Source: Betaproteobacteria bacterium
Lineage (GTDB): Bacteria > Pseudomonadota > Gammaproteobacteria > Burkholderiales > SG8-41
Length of the DNA: 12,415 nt
Assembly (NCBI GenBank): GCA_021732805.1
Contig: JAKFUJ010000171.1
Coordinates: 1 to 12,415 of the forward strand
Reading direction: 5' to 3'
In this document: piece by piece, positions 7,509 to 12,414 of the stretch
Position numbering within the stretch: position 1 is the stretch's first letter
Layout: each line of letters starts with the position of its first letter
The notes under the pieces: model-generated
Databases searched by the model: none
Seen by the model: only the letters and a program-made list of their open reading frames with translations
Told to the model about the DNA's origin: nothing
Position numbers and translations under genes: made by a program

Positions 7509-8882
7509 ATGACCGCAAAACTGCCCGAAGTTGCCATAGCCGAACGCCTGGCCGATCAAACCGCCGCGCTGACGGCCGGAAAAATTCCTGAAGCCGTGCG
7601 TGCCCGCGCCGAGGAACTGCTGATCGATGTCGTGGGCCTGTGTGTTGCCGCGCGCAATACCGATTACGTGAAAGCGGTGATTGCCGGTGTCGATGCCGGC
7701 GGGCCGTGTACCGCGATCGGGCATCAGCAGACGTTCTCCGCCGAATCCGCGGCGCTGATCAACGGCACTGCTACGCACGGCGAGGATTTTGACGATACCT
7801 TCGAAGGCGGGCCGGTGCATTCAAGCACGGTGATCGCGCCGGCAGTGCTGGCGGTTGCCGAGCGTTTTGGTTGCGACGGTCGCGATGCGCTGGCCGGCTT
7901 TGTCGCCGGTGTCGAGACGCTGTGTCGCTTGTCGATGGTGATTCCGAAGGCCATCCACAAATCTGGTTTTCACCCGACCGGCGTGCTCGGCGCGATGGCG
8001 GCGACGCTGGCGGTGGCGCGCACGCTGAAGCTGAACAAACAGCAGACCGTGGATGCACTGGGCATCGCCGGCAGCATGGCCAGCGGCATTATCGAATATC
8101 TGGCCGAAGGCGCATGGACCAAGCGCCTGCACGCCGGCTGGTCGGCGCAGGTGGGCATCCAGGCGGCGCGGCTGGGGCAGCAGGGTTTTCTCGGGCCGCG
8201 CACGGTGTTCGAAGGCACGCATGGTTTGTTCAACGGTTTTGCGCGCGCGACCGAGGGTAATTACGACGTGCTGACCCGTGACTTCGGCAAGGATTGGTAC
8301 ACTTCGCGCATCACTTTCAAGCCTTATGCCACGGGCACCATGAACCAGCCCTATGTGGATTGCGCGCTGCGCCTGGCGAAGAAGGGCTTTAAAGCGGAAG
8401 ACGTCACTGACGTGTTGTGCGAAACCGCGGAAGGTTATGTGCACCGGTTGTGGGATCCGCTGCCGTCCAAGCATCGTCCGGCCAATGAATACGCGGCGAA
8501 ATTCAGCGCGCCGTTCAACATCGCGGTGGCTTTTGTCACCGGCGGTGCAGGGCTGGCGGCATTCACCGAAGAAACTGTGCGCGACCCGCGCATTCTTGCG
8601 CTGGCGGCCAAGGTGCGTTACGTCGTTGATCCCAAAAATCCGTATCCGAAAGCCTATACCGGCCATGTGCGCATGACGCTGAAAGACGGGCGCATCGTCG
8701 AGGAACGCCAGCCGCATATCCGCGGCGGAGTGCAGGAACCCTTGTCGCGTGCCGACATTGAGGATAAGTTCCGTCTCAATGGTGCGTTCGGCGGCTGGAG
8801 TGAAAAGCAGTGCGCGGGTTTTCTGCAGTCAGTGCCTGAATTGTTTGCCGGCAAACTCAATGTGGCGAAATTGCGCGCCTGA
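7509..8882 (+). CDS. MmgE/PrpD-family protein (putative dehydratase/isomerase/decarboxylase)
   Basis: This 457-residue cytoplasmic protein has the usual length of the MmgE/PrpD family, which includes 2-methylcitrate dehydratase and cis-aconitate decarboxylase. It shows the conserved HGEDFDDTFEGGPVHSS segment (residues 90-106), the helical KSGFHPTGVLGAMAATLAVAR stretch near 151-171, SMASGIIEYLAEGAWTKRLHAGW, and a C-terminal small domain. Without a sister gene for methylcitrate synthase the reaction cannot be named, and the family is functionally broad. The ATG at 7509 has no clear Shine-Dalgarno. Its position right after the tct transporter suggests that it acts on the imported di- or tricarboxylate, but the terminator between them means the coupling is partial or that it has its own promoter. 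Confidence 0.9.
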   Translation: MTAKLPEVAIAERLADQTAALTAGKIPEAVRARAEELLIDVVGLCVAARNTDYVKAVIAGVDAGGPCTAIGHQQTFSAESAALINGTATHGEDFDDTFEGGPVHSSTVIAPAVLAVAERFGCDGRDALAGFVAGVETLCRLSMVIPKAIHKSGFHPTGVLGAMAATLAVARTLKLNKQQTVDALGIAGSMASGIIEYLAEGAWTKRLHAGWSAQVGIQAARLGQQGFLGPRTVFEGTHGLFNGFARATEGNYDVLTRDFGKDWYTSRITFKPYATGTMNQPYVDCALRLAKKGFKAEDVTDVLCETAEGYVHRLWDPLPSKHRPANEYAAKFSAPFNIAVAFVTGGAGLAAFTEETVRDPRILALAAKVRYVVDPKNPYPKAYTGHVRMTLKDGRIVEERQPHIRGGVQEPLSRADIEDKFRLNGAFGGWSEKQCAGFLQSVPELFAGKLNVAKLRA

Positions 8883-8941
8883 GTGAGAAATAAAAAAAGT
8901 TAATAAAAACAAGTAGTTATGTTCTTTGCCCGCATCCGCTC

Positions 8942-8962
8942 GGTATGATAAATTGTCATACC
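8942..8962. promoter_or_regulatory. Palindromic operator upstream of the toxin-antitoxin pair
   Basis: GGTATGA (8942-8948) and TCATACC (8956-8962) are perfect inverted arms around a 7-bp AT-rich centre, ending 13 bp before the antitoxin start. The sequence overlaps a possible -10 (TATGAT at 8944, or TAAATT at 8949 with TTGCCC at 8926 and 17 bp spacing). RHH antitoxins typically bind such sites as dimers, so autoregulation is inferred. An A-rich stretch lies further upstream at 8887-8915. Confidence 0.55.
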
Positions 8963-8975
8963 ACGGAGGTGCGCC

Positions 8976-9218
8976 ATGAGCAGTGTCAAAGTTGCCATCA
9001 CCATCGATAGCGGAATGTTGGAGCGCGTCGATGGTTTGGTCGCAAAAAAGTTTTATCCCAACCGCAGCCGGGCCATCCAGTCAGCCGTGTCCGAAAAGCT
9101 TGCGCAGATTGAGCGCAACCGCCTGGCTGCTGAATGCGCAAAGCTTGATCCCAAATTCGAGAAAGCGCTGGCTGAAGAAGGCCTGGGACAGGAGCTCGAC
9201 GCTTGGCCCGAATACTGA
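8976..9218 (+). CDS. Ribbon-helix-helix (CopG-type) antitoxin
   Basis: This 80-residue protein has an N-terminal ribbon-helix-helix domain: strand VKVAITI (4-10), helix around GMLERVDGLVAKK and helix SRAIQSAVSEKLAQIER (31-47). The C-terminal, charged tail LDPKFEKALAEEGLGQELDAWPEY would wrap and neutralise the toxin. It has a good Shine-Dalgarno, GGAGGT at 8965-8970, 5 nt from the ATG. It overlaps the MazF-like toxin gene by 16 bp in another frame, the normal order and coupling for an antitoxin-toxin operon. It probably represses its own promoter through the palindrome just upstream. Confidence 0.87.
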   Translation: MSSVKVAITIDSGMLERVDGLVAKKFYPNRSRAIQSAVSEKLAQIERNRLAAECAKLDPKFEKALAEEGLGQELDAWPEY

Positions 9219-9541
9219 GGGGCGAAATCCGCTGGGCCGACCTGAACCCGGTACGCGGCCGCGAACAGGCAGGTTTGCGACCGGTGCTGATTCTCAGTCA
9301 CGATGTATTCAACGAGCGCTCGGGCACGGTCATTGCGGCGGCGTTGACCAGCCAGTCGCAGAGCGCCGGTTTTCCGCTGACTCTCGAATTGCAAAAGGCA
9401 AAGTTGCCGAAGCGCTCATGGGTCAAGATCAGCCAGATTCGCACGCTGGCCGTAGAGCGTATCGGGACAAGACTCGGGTACGCCTCGCCCGAGGAAATCG
9501 CGCAGGTCATCGAGGGCGTCAATGAAATTATCGGAATCTGA
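9203..9541 (+). CDS. MazF/PemK-family endoribonuclease toxin
   Basis: This 112-residue protein matches the MazF/PemK toxin family, sequence-specific mRNA interferases. The N-terminal GEIRWADLNPVRGREQAGLR (7-26) and RPVLILSHDVFN are canonical, with the catalytic pair probably Arg26 and Thr49 (in AALTSQ). The middle KLPKRSWVKISQIRTL and the end ERIGTRLGYAS also fit. The start is a TTG at 9203 with AGGAG at 9190-9194, 8 nt upstream, inside the antitoxin gene; a weak start is common for a toxin made in lower amount than its antitoxin. No disabling mutation is seen, so the pair looks intact. Confidence 0.9.
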   Translation: MARILRGEIRWADLNPVRGREQAGLRPVLILSHDVFNERSGTVIAAALTSQSQSAGFPLTLELQKAKLPKRSWVKISQIRTLAVERIGTRLGYASPEEIAQVIEGVNEIIGI

Positions 9542-9550
9542 CCGTGACGT

Positions 9551-9556
9551 TATAAT
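9551..9556 (+). promoter_or_regulatory. Consensus -10 element upstream of the FrnE-like gene
   Basis: TATAAT matches the sigma-70 -10 consensus exactly and lies 38 bp before the ATG at 9595. A -35 is poor (TTATCG at 9528-9533, 17 bp spacing). The position between the toxin stop and the next gene suggests independent transcription of the oxidoreductase. Inference from sequence only. Confidence 0.4.
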
Positions 9557-9594
9557 TTGACCGCGGGAGTATTCCTGCAATCACTGGAGTTTTC

Positions 9595-10254
9595 ATGAAC
9601 AAACGCCTCAGCATCGACATCGTCTCCGACGTGGTTTGACCCTGGTGCTTCATCGGCAAGCGCAAGCTGGAAACCGCGCTGAAACAGTTCGCCGAACTGT
9701 ATCCCGATGAAGAACCGCCGGCCGTGCGCTGGCTGCCGTTCCAGTTGAATCCCGACCTGCCGGAATCCGGCATTGGTCGTCTCGATTACATACAACGCAA
9801 ATTTGGCGGTGGTGGCCATGCCAAATACCAGCGTGTCGCCGATGTCGGCAAGACTGTCGGCCTCGACCTGCAGTTCGAGAAAATCGAAGTGCAGCCCAAC
9901 ACCGTCAAGGCGCACCGCCTGCTGCATCACGCCGGAGAACTCGGCAAGCAGGACGCAGTAGCCGAAGCATTGTTCCGTGCCTACTTCATCGAAGGTGCGA
10001 ACCTGACCGACAGCACCGTGCTTGCCGATTATGCGGCACAGGCCGGACTCGACCGGGAAATGACGCTGAAGTATCTGGAGAGCGGAGCGGATGCTGATGT
10101 TGTCGCCAGCGCTGACATCGAAGCACGCAACGCCGGCGTCAACGGTGTGCCGTTTTTCATTTTCAATCGCACCATCGGCATGTCGGGGGCGCAGGACCCG
10201 GAAGTGCTGTTGCAGGGGATGCAGCAGGCGATGGCGGGTGAGAAGGGGGCGTAG
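9595..10254 (+). CDS. FrnE/DsbA-family thiol oxidoreductase with in-frame TGA at the first active-site Cys (candidate selenoprotein)
   Basis: Read with TGA 9637-9639 as an amino acid, the gene gives 219 residues, about the usual FrnE/DsbA length. The N-terminal strand is MNKRLSIDIVSDVV, then the TGA at codon 15, then PWCFIGKRKLE. The family motif here is DVVCPWCFIGKR.LE, so TGA replaces exactly the nucleophilic first Cys of CPWC, while the second Cys (18) is kept. The rest is intact: WLPFQLNPDLP, the helical insert, and the cis-Pro loop GVNGVPFFIFNRTIGMSGAQ near the C-terminus. The ATG is preceded by GGAG at 9586-9589 with 5 nt spacing. The largest open stretch not crossing TGA begins near GTG 9724 and would lack the active site. 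A UxxC selenoprotein is the best functional reading; a TGC/TGT to TGA mutation or base error is the alternative. The likely role is a cytosolic thiol-disulfide exchanger. Confidence 0.8.
9637..9639 (+). other. In-frame TGA, candidate selenocysteine codon
   Basis: The codon string GTG GTT TGA CCC TGG TGC TTC ATC encodes V-V-[TGA]-P-W-C-F-I. TGA is the only stop between the ATG at 9595 and the TAG at 10252-10254. Its position coincides with the redox-active Cys that selenocysteine replaces in other thioredoxin-fold selenoproteins. It would need SelA/B/C/D elsewhere in the genome. Confidence 0.65.
9645..9680 (+). promoter_or_regulatory. Possible SECIS-like RNA structure downstream of the TGA
   Basis: Two overlapping, mutually exclusive hairpins can be drawn just after the TGA. 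The first is GUGCUU/AAGCGC (9645-9650 with 9658-9663; six pairs, one G-U) around the 7-nt loop CAUCGGC. The second is AGCGC/GCGCU (9659-9663 with 9676-9680) around a 12-nt interior that holds a nested GG-AAA-CC. The second puts its loop about 24-34 nt after the TGA, within the usual bacterial SECIS range, but neither shows the classical loop with G in its first two positions. Very tentative. Confidence 0.25.
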
Positions 10255-10424
10255 TTGGCCAACACGAGACTTGGTTATTCTAGCTATGCCTCATAAAAAA
10301 TCGCCATATCGTGTATCAGCTTGAAGTAAAGCGCTGGCTTGTCGCGCATCGGTTTTCTCCGATTGCTGGCTGGAATGTCTACGTCGATATTGACGCTATG
10401 GAACGTGCGAATGGTGGTCAGTAT

Positions 10425-10461
10425 TGTAGGGTGGGCAAAGCGTAGCGTGCCCACGAACGAA
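10425..10461 (+). repeat. Palindromic repeat type A, copy 1
   Basis: Begins TGTAGGGTGGGCAAAGCG and ends TGCCCACGAACGA. Perfect 7-bp arms GTGGGCA (10431-10437) and TGCCCAC (10448-10454) flank the core AAGCGTAGCG. It is identical over 37 bp to copy 2, 220 bp downstream. This kind of dispersed palindrome is common in proteobacterial intergenic DNA. Confidence 0.85.
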
Positions 10462-10482
10462 TGCTGTAGAGGCGATTGAAGC

Positions 10483-10513
10483 GCCGTAGGGCGTATTAGC
10501 GAAGCGTACGCCG
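10483..10513 (+). repeat. Palindromic repeat type B
   Basis: After GCCGTAG, arms GGCGTA (10490-10495) and TACGCC (10507-10512) flank the core TTAGCGAAGCG. It shares the leading GTAGGG and the AGCG(A/T)AGCG core with type A, but the arms differ and are again self-complementary. Confidence 0.75.
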
Positions 10514-10556
10514 TATGTATACGCAGCTTGTATCGCAGGTGTTGACTTTGACATGC

Positions 10557-10593
10557 GGCGGATTACGTCGCTACGCGGCTAATCCGCCCTACG
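10557..10593 (-). repeat. Palindromic repeat type C (inverted orientation)
   Basis: Perfect 9-bp arms GGCGGATTA (10557-10565) and TAATCCGCC (10580-10588) flank a 14-nt core. Read on the minus strand it starts CGTAGGGCGGATTAGCCGCG, with the same GTAGGG boundary as types A and B. Confidence 0.75.
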
Positions 10594-10644
10594 CTCCTGC
10601 CGGGAGCGGGTTACTCAGGAAACGCCGTGCAGCAAGCGTAGTAG

Positions 10645-10681
10645 TGTAGGGTGGGCAAAGCGTAGCGTGCCCACGAACGAA
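10645..10681 (+). repeat. Palindromic repeat type A, copy 2
   Basis: An exact 37-bp repeat of 10425-10461 in the same orientation. The perfect identity suggests recent duplication, or spread by a helper activity not seen here. Confidence 0.85.
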
Positions 10682-10781
10682 CCCTGTTGATCAGCTTAAG
10701 GCGCAGTAACCGAAAGGCATTGCGCTGGATATAGATGGGCGTGGTGGGATGTACAGCAGTTTTTGCACGCAATGCTTTGCG

Positions 10782-10811
10782 GTGGGCACGCTGCGCTTTG
10801 CCCACCCTACA
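10782..10811 (-). repeat. Palindromic repeat type A, copy 3 (inverted)
   Basis: The reverse complement reads TGTAGGGTGGGCAAAGCG followed by CAGCGTGCCCAC, one base different from copies 1 and 2 over 30 bp. It ends 9 bp before the stop of the DUF1992 gene and could also act as a hairpin at the 3' end of that minus-strand transcript. Confidence 0.82.
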
Positions 10812-10819
10812 TGCGGAAA

Positions 10820-11230
10820 TCAGTGATTCAACCGTTCCGCCACCCTGACAAAATAATCCTCATCCACTTTCAGGTGGCGTGTTTCCCCCGCACGCCGCGA
10901 CAGCAGAAAATTCATCCGCGCCAGCAGATTGCGGCGTTCCTCCCCGGTGCCGGCGCGTGCCAGCAGTGATTCGATCTCGCGCAGTTCGGCGCAGACCTGC
11001 AGCTCGCTGGGCAGGCAGCCGGCGTTTTTTAATATCCGGTAAGCTGCGCGCAATTCTTCCGGAATCAGTTCGTTGTCTTCCGGCGGCAGTGGTGCGCCGG
11101 TACCCGGCAGGTTGTCGAATTCGCCGCGCGCGGCAGCTTCGGCAATACGTTGTTCGGCCAGTGTGTCGAGCAGCGAAGGCGGGCCTGGATTGCGCTTGCG
11201 CATTACGCGGTCTCCCCGGGGGATTCCCAT
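10820..11230 (-). CDS. DUF1992 (DnaJC28-like) conserved protein
   Basis: This 136-residue soluble protein is recognised by LLDTLAEQRIAEAAARGEFDNLPGTGAPLP, followed by PEELRAAYRILKNAGCLPSE, the signature of the DUF1992 family. Eukaryotic members are called DnaJ homologue subfamily C member 28, but there is no J-domain here. The role is unknown. The second half is a helical region (ELREIESLLARA, then RRNLLARMNFLLSRR). Two starts are possible: ATG at 11230, with AGGAG 9 nt upstream, and ATG at 11203 (residue 10), with GGGGAG 8 nt upstream. Homology begins after both. It lies 36 bp downstream of the acyltransferase gene on the same strand and is probably cotranscribed. Confidence 0.85.
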   Translation of the reverse strand: MGIPRGDRVMRKRNPGPPSLLDTLAEQRIAEAAARGEFDNLPGTGAPLPPEDNELIPEELRAAYRILKNAGCLPSELQVCAELREIESLLARAGTGEERRNLLARMNFLLSRRAGETRHLKVDEDYFVRVAERLNH

Positions 11231-11266
11231 CGGCGCGCGCTCCTCGCGGACTGCCGGCTCATCGTT

Positions 11267-12010
11267 TTACTCCAGGTACTGCGCATTCCAGCGCACGTAC
11301 AGGGCATACGCCGCCGCTTTCATCGCGTATTTGTCGGCGTAGTCTTTGGGATCCAGCGGGTCGTACACATAATAATTGGCGCGGTTGTTGGAGGCGTTGA
11401 TGAAGTGGCGGATCTTGTCCGGCAGCGTGTAGGGGGGCTGCCACTCAAAATCGTCCTGCGCTTCATAGTGCAGAAACACCGGCAGGATCGGCACACCCGT
11501 CCGTATGGAGACATCGAAGGCGCCGGATTTGAACTCCTTGAACAGGCGTCGTCCCTTGCAGCCCCCTTCGGGGTAGAGCGCGATGTTGCGCCCGGCGTTG
11601 ACGGCCTCGACCATGGTCTGGATGACCTGATGCCGCGATTCCGGATTATCGCGATCCACGAACAAGGTGCCCGCCGTTCTGGCAATGCGCCCTGCGATGA
11701 ACCAGTCCTGCACCTGGAGCTTGGCCAGCGACACCACGTTGAACACCGCCGGAATGCCGATGTCCTCGAAAGCCGAAGGATGATTGGCGATGAGGATGTA
11801 GCGCTGCGGCAGGCGTTTGCGGTTTTTCTGATGCACGCGGATATCGACATCGAGCGCGCGCACGAATGCCCGGCACCACACGGGAAACAGGCGCGCCACC
11901 GGATGTTTGCCGGGCCACGGCAGCCAAGCCAGCACATAGACCAGCAGGCTGACCAGCATGAAATCCATCCAGCCCAGGCATTTTCGCAACCATCGCAGCA
12001 GCAGCAACAT
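11267..12010 (-). CDS. PlsC-like lysophospholipid/1-acylglycerol-phosphate acyltransferase
   Basis: This 247-residue protein has one hydrophobic N-terminal segment (about residues 15-32), suggesting membrane association. Acyltransferase motifs are visible: block I IANHPSAFED (His77), block II GTLFVDRDN (114-122), block III YPEGGCKGRR (146-155) with FKSGAF after it, and block IV VPILPVF (173-179). In block I the usual HX4D reads His-PSAF-Glu82, with Asp83 next, so the catalytic acid is Glu or is shifted by one. Block III has EGGCKG where EGTRS is common. It would transfer an acyl chain to a lysophospholipid or related acceptor, but the acceptor is not known. ATG 12010 has AAAGGA about 8 nt upstream. 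The MITE-like element lies between it and the hydrolase gene. Confidence 0.86.
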   Translation of the reverse strand: MLLLLRWLRKCLGWMDFMLVSLLVYVLAWLPWPGKHPVARLFPVWCRAFVRALDVDIRVHQKNRKRLPQRYILIANHPSAFEDIGIPAVFNVVSLAKLQVQDWFIAGRIARTAGTLFVDRDNPESRHQVIQTMVEAVNAGRNIALYPEGGCKGRRLFKEFKSGAFDVSIRTGVPILPVFLHYEAQDDFEWQPPYTLPDKIRHFINASNNRANYYVYDPLDPKDYADKYAMKAAAYALYVRWNAQYLE

Positions 12011-12062
12011 CGGTTTTGTCCTTTAGAGCCTGTTATGGACTTATTCGGAATGCAAAATTTTT

Positions 12063-12138
12063 CCCTCATCCCCACCCTTCTCCCGGAGGGAGAAGGGCTT
12101 TTTCCCCTCTCCCTCCGGGAGAGGGCTAGGGTGAGGGG
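12063..12138. repeat. Long imperfect palindrome, CCCTCATCCCC / GGGTGAGGGG type
   Basis: Left arm 12063-12097 and right arm 12104-12138 pair at about 30 of 35 positions around the loop CTTTTT. Each arm contains its own small palindrome (CTCCC-GGAGGGAG or CTCCCTCCGGGAG). The CCCTCACCC/CTCTCCC repeat is widespread in GC-rich proteobacteria. In RNA it would form a very stable hairpin within the leader of the acyltransferase transcript. Confidence 0.85.
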
Positions 12139-12170
12139 GGGCGAAATAAGCAATTAATTTAATTGAATAA

Positions 12171-12176
12171 ATTATA
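12171..12176 (-). promoter_or_regulatory. Consensus -10 for minus-strand transcription (possible)
   Basis: On the minus strand this reads TATAAT, within an AT-rich patch unlike the surrounding DNA. No good -35 is seen 16-18 bp upstream. If used, it would start the acyltransferase-DUF1992 transcript from inside the MITE-like element. Confidence 0.22.
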
Positions 12177-12192
12177 AAGTCCATCACGGTTT

Positions 12193-12414
12193 CTAGAGCA
12201 TGAGCAGAAAATTGCGCACGACCCGGATCTGGTCATCGCTCATCAGCGCCGGTGCGTGGCCGATGCCTTCGAATTCGACCAGTTCCGGCCGCGGGCCGCG
12301 CTGCGTCATTTGCACGGCAATGTCTTTTTGCAGCAGATCGGATACCGCGCCGCGCAGCAGCAGCGTGGTGCAATGGATCGCGTCGTAATAATTCCACAGC
12401 TCGATGTCGCGGGC
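12193..12414 (-). CDS. Alpha/beta hydrolase, C-terminal part (5' end outside the window)
   Basis: The minus-strand frame from the window edge to TAG at 12193-12195 encodes 73 residues with no start needed. TTLLLRGAVSDLLQKD contains the strand and the acidic residue (Asp of SDLL) of the catalytic triad, and ELVEFEGIGHAPALMSDDQI contains the triad His (GIGHAPAL). Both are typical of the C-terminal third of an alpha/beta hydrolase. The final helix is IRVVRNFLLML. The substrate is unknown. The stop codon coincides with the TA at the end of the MITE-like element, so the last residues may have been fixed by the insertion. The plus-strand open frame over this interval is a shadow. Confidence 0.83.
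   Translation of the reverse strand, partial: ARDIELWNYYDAIHCTTLLLRGAVSDLLQKDIAVQMTQRGPRPELVEFEGIGHAPALMSDDQIRVVRNFLLML

Larger units (their letters stand above)
10255..10819. other. Non-coding stretch carrying a cluster of palindromic repeats
   Basis: No convincing gene lies between the FrnE-like gene and the DUF1992 gene. The region holds three copies of one palindrome and one copy each of two related palindromes, listed separately. A 44-codon open stretch at 10311-10445 has protein-like composition but ends inside a repeat and may be a gene remnant. A 64-codon minus-strand frame at 10611-10805 starts inside a repeat and is judged spurious. Confidence 0.7.
12024..12195. mobile_element. MITE-like element with TA-flanked inverted ends
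   Basis: The ends GAGCCTGTTATGGACTT (12026-12042) and, on the other strand, GAAACCGTGATGGACTT (12177-12193) match at 13 of 17 positions without gaps, and each is flanked outside by TA (12024-12025 and 12194-12195). TA flanks suggest a Tc1/mariner or IS630-type target duplication. There is no gene inside; the centre is a long palindrome. It is about 168 bp between the TAs. It sits between the hydrolase stop and the acyltransferase start. Confidence 0.45.

Noticed and set aside
9684..9700. Perfect 7-bp hairpin ACAGUUC/GAACUGU as the SECIS
   Set aside because: The loop lies about 51 nt after the TGA, further than the usual bacterial SECIS range, and the pairing follows from ordinary Gln-Phe-Ala-Glu-Leu codons.
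9724..10254. A shorter oxidoreductase gene starting at GTG 9724
   Set aside because: It lacks the first strand and the PWC active site of the family, has no good Shine-Dalgarno, and the upstream part in the same frame is clearly homologous. The real start is ATG 9595 with the TGA read through, or the gene is a pseudogene.
9595..10254. Simple pseudogene interpretation of the in-frame TGA
   Set aside because: Not excluded, but disfavoured: there is no second lesion, codon use looks normal after the TGA, and the codon position coincides with the residue known to be replaced by selenocysteine in similar folds.
10425..10681. CRISPR array from the 37-bp exact repeats
   Set aside because: Only two direct copies 220 bp apart, the intervening DNA contains other palindromes rather than unique spacers of regular size, and no cas genes are seen.
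10611..10805. 64-codon minus-strand frame starting MGKAQRAHRKALR
   Set aside because: It starts inside the inverted type A palindrome and passes through copy 2; such frames arise from the repeat itself. No ribosome-binding site or domain is seen.
11150..12157. 335-codon plus-strand frame
   Set aside because: Antisense to the acyltransferase, which has clear motifs; it runs on into the palindrome and is a shadow frame.
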